DNA of 64,000 nt from Paracamarosporium sp. OC-R06-R3 (taxonomy: Eukaryota; Ascomycota; Dothideomycetes; Pleosporales; Didymosphaeriaceae), in assembly GCA_019828545.1 (NCBI GenBank), contig JACVRA010000169.1, positions 124,001 through 188,000 of the forward strand. The letters run 5' to 3'. This document shows positions 11,582 through 22,012 of this stretch, piece after piece; position 1 is the first letter of the stretch, and each line of letters starts with the position of its first letter. Position numbers and translations under genes: made by a program. Below the pieces are notes generated by a model. The model was not told where the DNA came from. It saw only the letters and a program-made list of their open reading frames with translations, and made no database searches.

Positions 11582-12733
11582 ATGCCAGTCGAATTCATCA
11601 GCCTTGCATTCCCAAATGCCTCTACGGAGTTGAATCCCATCCCCGGAGCACCCATTGATCCCTCCTATCTCAATCGCTACGCTCGTAATCTAGACGATTA
11701 TGGCTTCAACTACACACTCCAGCCTTATGACTCCTCCTACTTTGATCCGTTCACGACTGGTGCGACCATCGCTGCAGCCACCAACCAACTGAAGGTTATA
11801 ATTGCTTTACGTCCGAATACGCTCTACCCAACGGTTGCGGCCAAGGCTTTGGCAACGCTCGATCAGCTGAGCAAAGGCCGAGCAGTGGTACATTTCATTG
11901 CAGGGGGCAGTGACGTTGAACAAGCCAGAGAAGGCGACTACTTGTCCAAGGACGAGCGATATGGTCGTCTTGAAGAGTATATCAAGATCTTGAAGCGTGC
12001 GTGGCAGTCACCCGAGCCATTTGACTGGGAAGGTAAATACTACCAGTTCAAACAATTCAGCAACCGTGTGCGTCCCGTGAACGGGAAAAGCATTCCTATA
12101 TCCGTTGGTGGGAGCAGCGATGAAGCGTACCGCGTTGGTGGATCATTAGCTGACATCTTCGGTCTTTGGGGGGAGCCGCTTAAGGAGACGAAGCAGCAGA
12201 TTGACCGTATCTATGCTGAAGCGGAAAAAGCTGGACGCACAGATCGACCACGAATCTGGGTCACATTCCGCCCCATTGTTGCTGAGACGGAGGAACTCGC
12301 ATGGCAAAAAGCACACAAGACCCTAGACGCTCTTAAATCTAACACTTCCGCCGGACTGGGCAAGTCCCCTGTGAATGCACCCGCGCCGCAAAACGTGGGT
12401 AGCCAAAGGTTGCTTGAAATTGCAAAGAAGGGTGAAGTGCAAGATAGAGCGTTGTGGTACCCAACGGTTTCAGCTACAAATGCGAGGGGCGCCAGTACGG
12501 CGCTGGTGGGGAGCTATCAGACCGTGATTGACTCAATACTTGACTATGTTGACCTGGGGTGCGATCTGATTTCAATTCGAGGTTATGACAATCTTAACGA
12601 CGCAATTGACTATGGGAGGTATATCTTACCGGGCGTAAGAAAAGAGCTAGAGAAGAGGGCGACCCCGAAGGACAATGGCATCGTGGACAAGGCTGTAGAG
12701 GCGGTTGAGAGTATTACGGTGCGCGATGGTTAG
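11582..12733 (+). CDS. FMNH2-dependent alkanesulfonate monooxygenase-like protein (SsuD, luciferase-like fold)
   Basis: This is an uninterrupted 383-codon ORF. It shows the bacterial luciferase-like pattern: a start PVEFISLAFPN, the FTTGATIAAAT block, KVIIALRPNTLYPTVAAKALATLDQLS, the GRAVVHFIAGG motif, DERYGRLEEYIKILKRAW, the DWEGKYYQF strand and a PISVGGSSDEAYRVGG flavin-site loop. SsuD enzymes use reduced FMN and O2 to split alkanesulfonates to sulfite and aldehyde, providing sulfur when sulfate is scarce. A flavin reductase partner is needed and none is next to it here. The absence of introns, in a region where neighbours have three to five, and the bacterial character suggest horizontal transfer, though related genes are known in other fungi. 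The exact substrate is uncertain. Confidence 0.85.
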   Translation: MPVEFISLAFPNASTELNPIPGAPIDPSYLNRYARNLDDYGFNYTLQPYDSSYFDPFTTGATIAAATNQLKVIIALRPNTLYPTVAAKALATLDQLSKGRAVVHFIAGGSDVEQAREGDYLSKDERYGRLEEYIKILKRAWQSPEPFDWEGKYYQFKQFSNRVRPVNGKSIPISVGGSSDEAYRVGGSLADIFGLWGEPLKETKQQIDRIYAEAEKAGRTDRPRIWVTFRPIVAETEELAWQKAHKTLDALKSNTSAGLGKSPVNAPAPQNVGSQRLLEIAKKGEVQDRALWYPTVSATNARGASTALVGSYQTVIDSILDYVDLGCDLISIRGYDNLNDAIDYGRYILPGVRKELEKRATPKDNGIVDKAVEAVESITVRDG

Positions 12734-14473
12734 CGTACGCGTCAGAGTAGGAGAATAGCATCATTGGCTGGGAAGGCATGTTGAGCCATGTATACGCATA
12801 TTTCTACGCTGTTGTGTGATGGGTGGATGGATCATGCAAACGAAGAACCCTTTGGAGCTTAGACAGCTGCGAACTATCTCATAGGCCCTGTTATGGTCGC
12901 CTGGCTCTTAGTGAGGAATTGAGTTGATGTTTGCTTCTTGTGCAACACCTAGATCGTCTAGCTCATCACTGCAATTCTACTCGAGCTTACCATGGTAGTG
13001 CCGTCTCAGACTTTCTGTATCAATCTCTTTGAGATATTTTTCTTCGTGGTTAGCCCATACATGACTCTCATTCATTGTCGACTAAAAATTACTAAAGCAT
13101 ATGCACTGATCGTGCAGAAGACCATCGTGGTCTCAATTGTATGAGAGAGTATGGAATTATTTTATAGTTGTTGGTTTGTGGGCCTTCTGGCTGCTGCCCT
13201 TTCAGCGTACAAACCCACTTCGGTGAAATCATGAGAGCAGTTTTTGTCTCTCTTTCTCACGTTCAATTAGTTCAATCGTTGATAGAGATAGTTTCCTTTG
13301 AACAAAAATTAAAGAAAGAAAGAGGGAGGGCTGTTGATATTGCAAAAGATTTATTGCGAAAACTCCTAGTAATTTGAGGCCTACCACTTTCATCAGGTGT
13401 TTTTCTCTGTCTCAGGAATACACCAATTCTGTTTGGAGTTACTTCTGTGATCAAGAAAAGACGAGGTCTAAATCAAAAGGGTTCAACGCAAGGGGATTGC
13501 CCATGTAATTTTGAACCTAGATAGAACTTAAATAATAAACATAAGTGTCTAATCAGAGTACAGTCATCTCTCTAGGGTGTTATCGTGAGTTAAGTCCATA
13601 TGGCGAGCGAACCTTACAATCTCCGTCTAGCAACAGATATATAGAGCTAAGACTATCGCTTGAAAATGTCACGCTGATCGTCTCCACCTATGGACAGTAT
13701 GACAGAGCCTGAAGTGTTTCACGATAAAGTGTTTGCTCAGACTCTAACCAAACAAAAGAGGTCTCAGCAAAACTCTCAAGTATCTTTACTGTATGAAATC
13801 GTCGAGTACCTTCAGTGAACCATCAACCCTTAGACAAAGCGATATTTGAAGCATTGCACATATTGTAGCATTCTGGTGTGCAACCAACAGATCTTAGCTA
13901 GGTCTTTTGAAGGTACTATTTGAGGATGAATAGATATAATAACATGGTATAGCTCAAGAATCAAGTCCTTCCTGAAGCTTGTCCGTTCAATGGTTCTCTT
14001 TATCAGAGGCCCACAATTTTGTGCAGAGACTTAACTATCAAACTCGAAAGTTGTTTATTTCGTTTTTGCTGTTGTGCAGATACTCTCTCAGGTGTATCCA
14101 GAGTTGTCTCACAATGGTGAATATCCTTGCAGATTTAAAGATCGGAGCCCCACTTTAGAGAGCTTGTTTGTGCGCCACGGACCCTCTTCTATCGCTGTAA
14201 TTCGTTCGAAAGCTGGTCAAAGTGGAGCAGATCGATGGAGAAGCTTCCTTGGCCAATAACGAAGCTTCTTTAGCCGAGAGTGAAGCTTTCCTTGGTGCAA
14301 TCCCTGCTCAGCTGCCGCCGGATACGTCAGTGGTTGTTTGATGTCGGAGGGGCAGTGCATGCGTGCAACCCCGCGGATGTAGTCAAAACTCAAATTCAAC
14401 CCCTTTTCTTTCTCGAATTCTATCATCATCTAACCATTGGAAACACTCACAGAGTTCGCGAACAACAGCTAAA
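12734..14473. other. Gene-poor stretch, 1.7 kb, with a short tandem triplicate near its right end
   Basis: From 12.75 to about 14.05 kb I see no coding sequence and only short ORFs. Between 14.07 and 14.34 kb there are scraps that look coding-like in changing frames (a 61-codon ORF at 14074-14259, then a short frame ending in a stop at 14340 that includes the 21-bp repeats), possibly the remains of a broken gene. The region directly before 14474 is the promoter of the repeat protein. Confidence 0.45.
14240..14302 (+). repeat. 21-bp tandem repeat, three units
   Basis: Units 14240-14260, 14261-14281 and 14282-14302 each begin GAAGCTT and share GAAGCTTCxTTxGCC. Read in the frame GAA GCT they encode EASLANN, EASLAES and EAFLGAI. 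The period of exactly seven codons suggests origin in a coding sequence. No intact gene surrounds it. Confidence 0.75.
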
Positions 14474-15124
14474 ATGTCTGACAATTGGGACCGAGACAAT
14501 AACCGCGATTATGATGAGAACTTCGCTCGCAATGCAGGTTATGCTGCTGGCGCAGTCGGTGAGTCTTCGACCAGACATGTCGGGCTAATTCTTCGAAGTA
14601 ATCCTGACTCTGTTGCAGAAGGCGAATTTGACCGCGCGAACCAGGCCTATGACCGCGATCGGGACGATTTCCGTCGCTCTGAGCAAGATGTCGAGAATGA
14701 TTTCCGCAGCGGTGAACAAAACCTCGAAAACAATTGGCGTCGTGGAGAGCAAAATGTAGAGAACAATTTCCGCCAAGATGAGCAAAATTTTGAGAACCGC
14801 GTCCGTCGCGATGAGCAAGCTATCGAGGATGCGCCCGCGAATACTGCACGCTGGGCTGAACAAGGCTTCGACAACACTGTGCAAGGGATCGAGGACATAC
14901 CTTCCGATATCGGAAGTGGGATCAGCAAGGCGGCAGGGTGGATTGGCGAAAAGATCGGAGGCGTAGAGAGAGCAGGTAAGGATGCGGAGCAGGACGTTGA
15001 TCGGTGGGGACAGGGTATTGAGAATGACTATAGAGAAGGTAGACAGGACGTGGATCAGTTTAACCAGGGAGTAGAGAGTTCTTACAGACAGGGTGAACAA
15101 GAGGGAAGACGAGATGGGTGGTAG
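14474..15124 (+). CDS. Small hydrophilic protein of 11-residue repeats (LEA/hydrophilin-like)
   Basis: Exons 14474-14558 and 14619-15124 give 196 residues. From residue 50 to about 104 there are five consecutive 11-residue units, each starting EQ: EQDVENDFRSG, EQNLENNWRRG, EQNVENNFRQD, EQNFENRVRRD, EQAIEDAPANT. The C-terminus has a second, 18-residue duplication (QDVDRWGQGIENDYREGR and QDVDQFNQGVESSYRQGE). Between them is a short amphipathic stretch rich in Ile/Gly. Overall it is dominated by E, D, R, N, Q and G with no Cys. Eleven-residue periodic, charged, low-hydrophobic proteins resemble group-3 LEA proteins, which are disordered and fold into helices on drying or on membranes. That likeness is by pattern, not by a recognised family signature, so the function is inferred. 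There is no signal peptide. Confidence 0.75.
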   Translation: MSDNWDRDNNRDYDENFARNAGYAAGAVGESSTRHVGLILRSNPDSVAEGEFDRANQAYDRDRDDFRRSEQDVENDFRSGEQNLENNWRRGEQNVENNFRQDEQNFENRVRRDEQAIEDAPANTARWAEQGFDNTVQGIEDIPSDIGSGISKAAGWIGEKIGGVERAGKDAEQDVDRWGQGIENDYREGRQDVDQFNQGVESSYRQGEQEGRRDGW

Positions 15125-15732
15125 GAGTCAAGATTATACAATGCTGTATGAAGCAACTCGAGCCTGGAAGCTTACTCAAACTTTTGAACTTGGGTATCGC
15201 GAAAGCGTGCGTTCTGATTTACCACATCTATTGCGAGCATCTGTGATACCCGCGTAGCTCTGTTTAGCCTATTTCGCTGCTGGTATCGTTTCACGGCTTA
15301 TAATCTATACGATATCCATGTTAGTGAGGTCGTCGAAAATAAGAACCGATAGAAGCTCGTTTTGAGATCATGATCAAGTTTGTTTGAAAGTACAAAGGTA
15401 TCATGCTATACTCCGATCTACAACACGCAATCGCTAATGCTATACAGTAGGATCTCTGGGCCGGCAAACATGTCGACCCAAAGCCGGCTCCCTTATGATA
15501 CCCCTTCATATCAATACAAATTAAGAAAGGTCGTAACATATGCCTCTATAAAGAAACCCATATCTTCAAGGTGGGATCGTGGCGCTTAAGTACGTACCGG
15601 AAGGTAGTTGCATCACTTGTGTATACCTGCGCTTCAACGCCTGATGCTTTGCCCCGTTATCATGTCGTCAAACAAATCGAAGAGAGAAGATTGTTCCTCG
15701 GTGGCCACCGTCTACCGTGCCTCCTTGCAAGA
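15125..15732. other. Intergenic stretch between converging genes
   Basis: These 608 bp lie between the stop codons of the repeat protein (+) and the BRCT protein (-). I see short ORFs only, and no repeat or RNA gene. Confidence 0.5.
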
Positions 15733-18408
15733 TTATTTCTTAGCCGCGGCATTGACGTCTTCCTCTTTGAGCTCCCATTCCGATTTCCAATGTATCTTCT
15801 GCGCCATGGCAACGTTGAGCAGCCATTCGGTAGACACTATCCTAGGAACCATATCGTGCTTCTTCGCTAGCTCCCGGAATTTGGTCCAGAGCTTGATCTC
15901 TGACTTCATAGGTTCCGAGATGAGATACAAGACGTCACCCTCGTCCTCTTCAAGATTCTGCGAGACTTCTTTGGGTTGTGATTCGACCTTGCGCTTGGAT
16001 GCCGTAACCGCTGTTGTGCGATTATCCCATTTCAAGCATTTGCCTCCGTTAGCAGCAACGATATCCTTGTAGACATCGAACTTGGCCTTTTCGGTACAGA
16101 AGATTGTGAAGTCTTTAAGAAGTCGATGTTTGTTCTGTTTCGCGCGAGTGACAGCGTCGGAAAGATCGATATCGTGCTGCTTTCGGAATTCACTGTCGTC
16201 AAGGGGGAATTTCTTTGGATTAGGCAGCGTGTTGTTTTTGATAGCATAGTCGAGATATTCACTACTAACAAGCTGAGGACCATCCGCAAGAGCCGCAACG
16301 AACTTTAGGGTGCGCACAACCTTTGGCGCGCAAAGCAGGTCAACTTTCTTTGGTTCGTCTAGGATGAAAAGGCCGATTTCACGTAGGCGCGACTTGTCCT
16401 TCGATTCTTTGTCGCCATCTCCTTGCCATCGCTTATCGCCAGAAACGAGCATACGATGTTTGATTGGTGTAATTGGTCCTTTACGAGCCTTTTTGCTCTT
16501 TTGGGCCGTTTCCTCGGTTTCGTCTTCTGTTGTGGCATCGTCTGGTTCTACTTCGTCGATAGAACGCTTGCTTGCTGTGGACTCCCGGCCTTTCCGCTTT
16601 TCCTTATCGGCGATCTCATCTTCCTTGCGTCGCCGGCCGCCATGAATGACCCCCCCTTTTCGCTTCGACTCCTTTTGGTATTTATTGACATCTTCCATGA
16701 CATCATGGAGGTTTGACAAGGCGCGGTCTTTGGCTCCACGACTGCCCGTGGTACCTGGTGTCTCGTTCTCTTTGCCTTCGAAACGACTTCTAGCAGGCGT
16801 TGCCACATCATCGACTGTCTTTATCCGTCTAGCCGTCTTTTCCACCAAAGTAGGATGTGCCTCGCCGTCAGTGTGTGACCTACTTACGCCGCCGGTGTTG
16901 GCGTCTGGCTCCTTCTTTTTATTCTTTGCAAAATACATCTTCTTCACTGCTTCCCGATTTATCTCTGTAGCGCCTAATATTTCCCCCATATTCATGCGTG
17001 GAGGGAAGTACGTATAACGTTCGCTCGTAAGGGCCTTCTCCTTACAGTCCGCGTAGCTATCTTCCAACCAAAGGTGGTTGACGATATTGACACCCCACTC
17101 TTCTGCCGCTTCGCATTTTTCGCTATTCCTGTGCGCTGTAATGAGGTGCGTATTATCTTGCTTGAACGTTCGAGTGAACTCTGCGCCGAGCGCTTTGATC
17201 AGGTTCTCAAGGTACACGCGCGCCTCTCCTGTATAGCTCGAGATGCTGATCTTGTAATTCTTGAAATCTCCGATTCCTGGCGGCGGTGGGCGCGGATAAT
17301 GCATCATCCGACGCATTGGGTTGGTCCAGATATCGTGGGTGATCATGAAATACAGCCAACTTAAGTTGCCTACATCTTTATTGGCTTGCGAAGCTTCGAT
17401 GTAATCGTCACCCTGCCGATAGTTGCAAACATAGATATCCACATTGTTCACGCTGTTAGTCATAGTACCACCCCCTGCCTTAATCATACCGGTGAGAACA
17501 TTCTTCAGGTCTTTGTTCAGTTTTAGATCTTCGCCGAGCATGACTTTCTTTCCATCAAAAGCCTTGATCGCCCGCGGTTGCGCAAGGTGTGCAGGAGGCG
17601 ACACTGGAGGCACAACTGGTTCAGGGTTCGTCGCATCTTTAATGTCCGCGCTCGTTACGGTGGGTGGAATGGCACCTGCCTTTGTGTTCATGATCTCTGG
17701 ATCGGGAAGCAGGTACGGTCGCTCATTGACTCGCCAGCCGACCTTGAGACAGTCATTGAACCTATAAACGTTACTATCGAGGTTTGACAGGCGGCGGAGA
17801 CACGAAGCTTACCAGTGAGGAAGAACGATCTTGATATTCAGCCGCTTCTTCACGGCCACTTCGCATCGTGGATCTTCCATGCTGAGCGCAATCAAATGAG
17901 TAGTCAGCTTTGACAGCTGGGTCCCGTATTGGCCACCCATCGCTAGCACTCCGCCAAAGATTGCTTCCTTGTCGCCTTCAGGTATACCATCACCACAGCA
18001 CACCACCACATCGGACAAGAATAGCACAGGGTCGGGGCTATATGTCCTCGGGTTTTTGATCTTTTGAACTTTCAAACAGTCTTCCACCCACGCGGGCTTT
18101 ACTACGTGTATCATGACATCGAGAGCGCGGTAGTAATCTGGAAAGTCGGACGTTGCCGAGACGATGTAATCGAGCTCTTCGAGATCTTGTATGCGTCCGA
18201 CGTCGATATCAAATGACTTCACGGTTCCGCCGCATGCTTCAATGTTTTCCGAAATCTGCATCTGTCATCAGCACAAAGCCTTGATCCGAGAACGCGTCTG
18301 ATGTACCTCGATAACGCGGTCCTGGGTGAGCGTTGTGGGAACAATTGTAAACACGGTGCCTTCAAAGAGGTGGGATTGAGAAGCCTCCCTCATGATCGTG
18401 TCCTCCAT
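15733..18408 (-). CDS. Multi-BRCT DNA damage-response protein, Brc1/Rtt107 type
   Basis: Exons 18408-18307, 18261-17813 and 17761-15733 give 859 residues, close to the 878 of fission yeast Brc1. Successive BRCT domains are visible from their Trp and Gly-Gly anchors: HVVKPAWVEDCL (about 85-95), LPHWFNDCLKVGWRV (near 180), GGTMTNSVNNVDIYVC with NLSWLYFM (near 270-310), and HLITAHRNSEKCE with NIVNHLWLEDSY (near 400). A basic linker (about 440-600, with RKRKG/KSKKARKG runs, probably an NLS) leads to two C-terminal BRCTs ending with PRIVSTEWLLNVAMAQ. The family is a scaffold at stalled or broken replication forks: the C-terminal pair binds phosphorylated H2A and the N-terminal set binds Nse5/Slx4 partners. 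Start chosen at the first Met before the TVFTIVP strand of BRCT1. Confidence 0.9.
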
Positions 18409-18958
18409 GGCGCCAGCTTGGACCGCGACTGCGAGTGCGCGACTTTTGAGACGCTGTGCAGGCCGGTGGTGTTGAGCTTCGAGGCACGGTGCGCAGGCGC
18501 GTTCCTAGCCTGACGCCAGTCGCGGAACCTGTCGCGTCGCGCCCGCGGGCGCCTGCCGTTTCACGTGATATGCCCCACCAGACGCACTGCGCTCTCATCT
18601 CATCTTGCTCCACGGACAATGTTTTTGCTGCGCTTCACTCATGGCTCATCAGAGCGTCTGGCAGTGTGTTCTTGCTACTATGCAGTTTTGTACTCCAAGA
18701 TTTCTGATTACCTCCATAAGGTAAAAGAACTGAACGCACGTTGGTAACACCCATGATGTGGGGATTTACCTCGGCCCGTCGCATAACAGTACGGCACTTG
18801 CTTGGCCTTCAATGAGCCTCATACATTGCCTGCTTTCGCGATTTGCTTTCGGTCCTTCGTCTTCGTCTTGACACTGAAGTCAGTATCAAACACCCAAACT
18901 GATCAAAACCATCGGTCCCTTGCCTGTCTACTGGCTGCAGCCCACAGACACTTGCGGC
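18409..18958. promoter_or_regulatory. Divergent promoter between BRC1-like gene and the SKL hydrolase
   Basis: These 550 bp separate two outward-pointing start codons. The left half (18.41-18.57 kb) is GC-rich. I cannot name a regulatory site. Confidence 0.5.
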
Positions 18959-20558
18959 ATGTCGTCGGAATACTTTCGCATCGACGAGCATATACTCGAC
19001 GCTTCACACATTCGCGGTTTCCCCCGAACTACTTCGACACACCAGGACGAGGTCTTGCAGCTGGCCATCAAGCAGTATAGGCCGTTGAATAATCTCAGCC
19101 CTCAGCCGGGTGATATTACTGTTATCGCGGCGCATGCGAACGGATTCCCTAAGGTAAGGTTTCAACATTGCATACAATCGTAAGCAAGCTTGTATCGGCT
19201 CTACTATGTTTCACACACCACTATCGCTTTTTTTTTTTTCGCTCCTAGTGTCACACCCCTGATGACGGACCTTCACAAAATGGGCCACACATGGAAGGAA
19301 CACACGTCTTACAATGCCAAAGGAACTTTACGAACCCCTCTGGGACGAACTGCTCAGCATATTGCAGCAAAACTCGTTCAACCTTCGAGGAATTTGGATA
19401 GCAGATGTCGTTCACCAAGGCCAAAGCAGCGTTCTCAACGAAGACAAGCTGGGAAACGACCGTGGGTTCTTCTTTCATCCCATGTAGATGCAATTCATGT
19501 CATTCAATCTCTGACTATACATAGCGGCATGGCTCGATCACAGCCGCGACCTTCTCCACATGGTCAACACCTTCCGCGACGAAATGCCTCGTCCGCTCAT
19601 CGGCATCGGCCACAGCATGGGCGGCTGTCAACTCGTAAACCTCTCTCTCATCCATCCGCGTCTCTTCGAAACTCTGGTTCTATTTGATCCAGTTATTCAA
19701 CGTATGGTCTCCGTCTCCGGAAACGTAGGGCCTGCGCATGCCTCCGCGAAGCGTAGAGATCGATGGCCCTCCCGCGAAGACGCAGCAACGAGCATGCTTC
19801 GCAGTAAATTCTACCAAGCATGGGATAAACGTGTCTTCGAACGTTGGATCCAACATGGTCTCCGTGAACTCCCAACCTCATTATACCGCTCCTCCAAAGC
19901 CACACCAGGGCCCTTTCCCGCCACTGTATCTAGCGATCCAAGCCTGACGCCAACACCCCCAAAGTCCGGGGAAGTGACATTGAAAACAACTAAACACCAA
20001 GAAGTCATGACCTTTCTCCGGCCCAATTTCGCCTTTCGCCCCGGCATCGACTCCGAACCTTCATCCGCTGAATACTGTGAAGCAAACCCCGCAGCCATAA
20101 ATCGTCGCACACATCCGGATCTCGTCCTGACACCTACACCGCAATCACCCTTTTACCGTGGGGAATCTATGCTTGTGTTCCGTCAATTACCCTTCCTGCG
20201 TCCCTCGGTTCTTTACGTCTTCGGGAGTCTCAGTTTTCTGACCCTCGACAAAACGCAGATCGACGAGAAAATGGAGCTGACAGGCTCTGGGCCTGGCGGT
20301 AGCGGTGGTATGAAGGAAGGCAAAGTGGCGAATGTGATGGTTGAGGGGGCGGGACATTTAATTCCGATGGAGAAAGTGGAGGAGAGTGCGATGCATGTAG
20401 CGAGTTGGGTAGGGAAAGAGATGGAGAGGATACGGGATGGAGAAAAGAGGACCGAAGCCGAGTGGGAGGGGAAGAAAGGCATAGAACGAAGTATACTACC
20501 GGAAAGATTCGTGGAGGAGTTAGAAGGGATGATACCGAAGAAAGGATCCAAATTGTAG
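18959..20558 (+). CDS. Peroxisomal alpha/beta hydrolase, MpaH/AKT2-like
   Basis: Exons 18959-19153, 19323-19461 and 19525-20558 give 455 residues. The protein has the pattern of fungal MpaH-type hydrolases: AAHANGFPKELYEPLWDEL (oxyanion and cap start), IWIADVVHQGQSS, NDPAWLDHSRDLLHMVN, the nucleophile elbow GIGHSMGG with Ser at about 142, and EGAGHLIPME supplying the His. It ends in SKL, a perfect type-1 peroxisomal signal. MpaH' is a peroxisomal acyl-CoA hydrolase in mycophenolic acid biosynthesis, and AKT2 is an enzyme of host-selective toxin pathways. Here there is no biosynthetic cluster around it, so a general role in peroxisomal acyl-CoA or ester turnover is more likely. The first intron is long for this window (169 bp) and contains a T tract (19228-19239). 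The insert at about 265-300 (Gly-Gly-Ser rich) looks disordered. Confidence 0.88.
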
Positions 20559-21059
20559 AAGTTGGGCGTCATAGCATAAAGGCATACATGTTCACAGTTT
20601 TAGTATACATAATTGATTAGCGGCAAGGCTTTTAATGTAGTCTTGTTGATGTTGACTAGTTCCCCTCCTCCACATAGTCATCATTAACAACAGACCGGCC
20701 AAGGATCGTACTTTCCTCTACTTCGAATTTGTTATCATCGCCTGTGTCGTCTTGAAATCGTTGGCATTATCGAGCGCGCCCAATATCGGGTCCTTATTCT
20801 AGGGCCATTTGCTTCTAATCTTACCGTTTCTGGTAGTTTTAGATACATGCCTTTTAATACTCTGTGTGTATAGCCAACGCTCTACGCGCACGTTCCTGAC
20901 CATTGCCATACACGCATGTCCGTAGCTATCGACCGACCTCATCGCCCGTATATTAAAAACTAAAGGTGATAATTACTCTTACGTCCGAGTATTCAGTTCT
21001 TTCCACCTGTGGTATTACCAAAATCTGTATGCATGATCATGAAGACAAATTGCCTGCTC
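20559..21059. other. Converging intergenic stretch with a repeat relic
   Basis: The stretch lies between the hydrolase and VPS25 stop codons. Positions about 20725-20785 match 28178-28241 with nearly all differences being transitions (listed separately). The rest holds nothing that I recognise. Confidence 0.5.
20725..20785. repeat. RIP-like repeat relic, copy A
   Basis: The segment from AATTT to GAGCGC aligns over about 52 bp with 28178-28241, with one single-base gap and otherwise only C/T and G/A differences. On the minus strand both copies read an acidic stretch starting DDTGD. The shared core TCGCCTGT.TCGTC is unchanged. The piece is too short to assign to a transposon family. Confidence 0.6.
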
Positions 21060-21725
21060 TTAGAAAAACTTCACACCCTCACTCCCCTCGCCACCAAAAA
21101 TCTGCGCCTTCCCCTTCTTCACGCACAATTGCAGACTTTTGGTCAGCAATTCTGCATCTATGCCATGGAACTCCTCCTTGCGCGTCGCGTCGCTCTCTCC
21201 AATCTCATACAACGTTATGACGGTTCCCTTCTGGCCCGTTCTGTCGACCCATTCCTCCAGAGCAGCAGCCCATTCTTCCGGTCTCTTCCAGTATACCCAG
21301 CATCTGCCTGCTTCCTCTCCTTTCGCCGCCTTCCCAGATGCTGTTATCCATTCTGCGCGGTTCCCACCGTCCGAGGAACCCATCCAGTTGATGACCGTCC
21401 GCGCATCCTTCAAGCTGAGTTTGCGCCCGATAGTAGTATTGGAGAAGAGTGGGGTGGGTAGCGCGTCGACAAGGGTTAAACTAAAGAGGCGGTTGTGGCG
21501 GCAGTAGGCCTGGATCAGTGTGGACCAGGATAGGAGTTGTGAAGATAGGGTAGTCGGATTCGGTTGTAGTGTGAAAAATGGGGGGAAGGCGTAGATGGGC
21601 GGAAAGGTGAACGTTTTGTCGTCGGGTTTTGTGGTTGTGGAGGGTGTGGATGTTGAGGCGATGGCGGTTGTTGCGGAGGACAGCCCAGTTTGAGAGGTCC
21701 CGAGGTGGGATGTGAGGGACGCCAT
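21060..21725 (-). CDS. VPS25: ESCRT-II complex subunit Vps25
   Basis: This is a single exon of 221 residues. After a Ser/Thr-rich N-terminus of about 35 residues it shows the Vps25 start FPPIYAFPPFFTLQPN, whose PPF motif contacts Vps22/Vps36 in the family. LSSQLLSWSTLIQAYCRHNRLF (two winged-helix domain 1 blocks), LKDARTVINWM, AEWI, CWVYWKRPEEWAAALEEWV and GQKGTVITLYEI follow. The last is the start of the second winged helix, which recruits ESCRT-III Vps20. The protein acts on endosomes in sorting ubiquitinated membrane proteins into multivesicular bodies. Metazoan and yeast Vps25 are 176-202 residues; the extra length is the N-terminal low-complexity segment. Confidence 0.94.
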   Translation of the reverse strand: MASLTSHLGTSQTGLSSATTAIASTSTPSTTTKPDDKTFTFPPIYAFPPFFTLQPNPTTLSSQLLSWSTLIQAYCRHNRLFSLTLVDALPTPLFSNTTIGRKLSLKDARTVINWMGSSDGGNRAEWITASGKAAKGEEAGRCWVYWKRPEEWAAALEEWVDRTGQKGTVITLYEIGESDATRKEEFHGIDAELLTKSLQLCVKKGKAQIFGGEGSEGVKFF

Positions 21726-22012
21726 TGCGGTAGGGGAAGATGAGTTCTTGTGGTGGGACGTAAGCAGGCGTCGTAAGGTGTAGGGACGTAGAGAGTTGGG
21801 CTTTCACGTGTGAGGTACATGCGTACTGATGTTCGACGTGGGGCAGACTGGAGCTAAGCTTGGAACTTGGGCGAGCTTTGGCGGGGTGTTTCAGCCTTAT
21901 ACGTTCTTGGCACATATCATGTACTACTAAAACGCGTTACTTTGTTATCAATTCGTTGTCGTCGTTGCAACGTTTACTATAAATCTTACTCGCTTGCTTA
22001 AAGATGTTCCCA

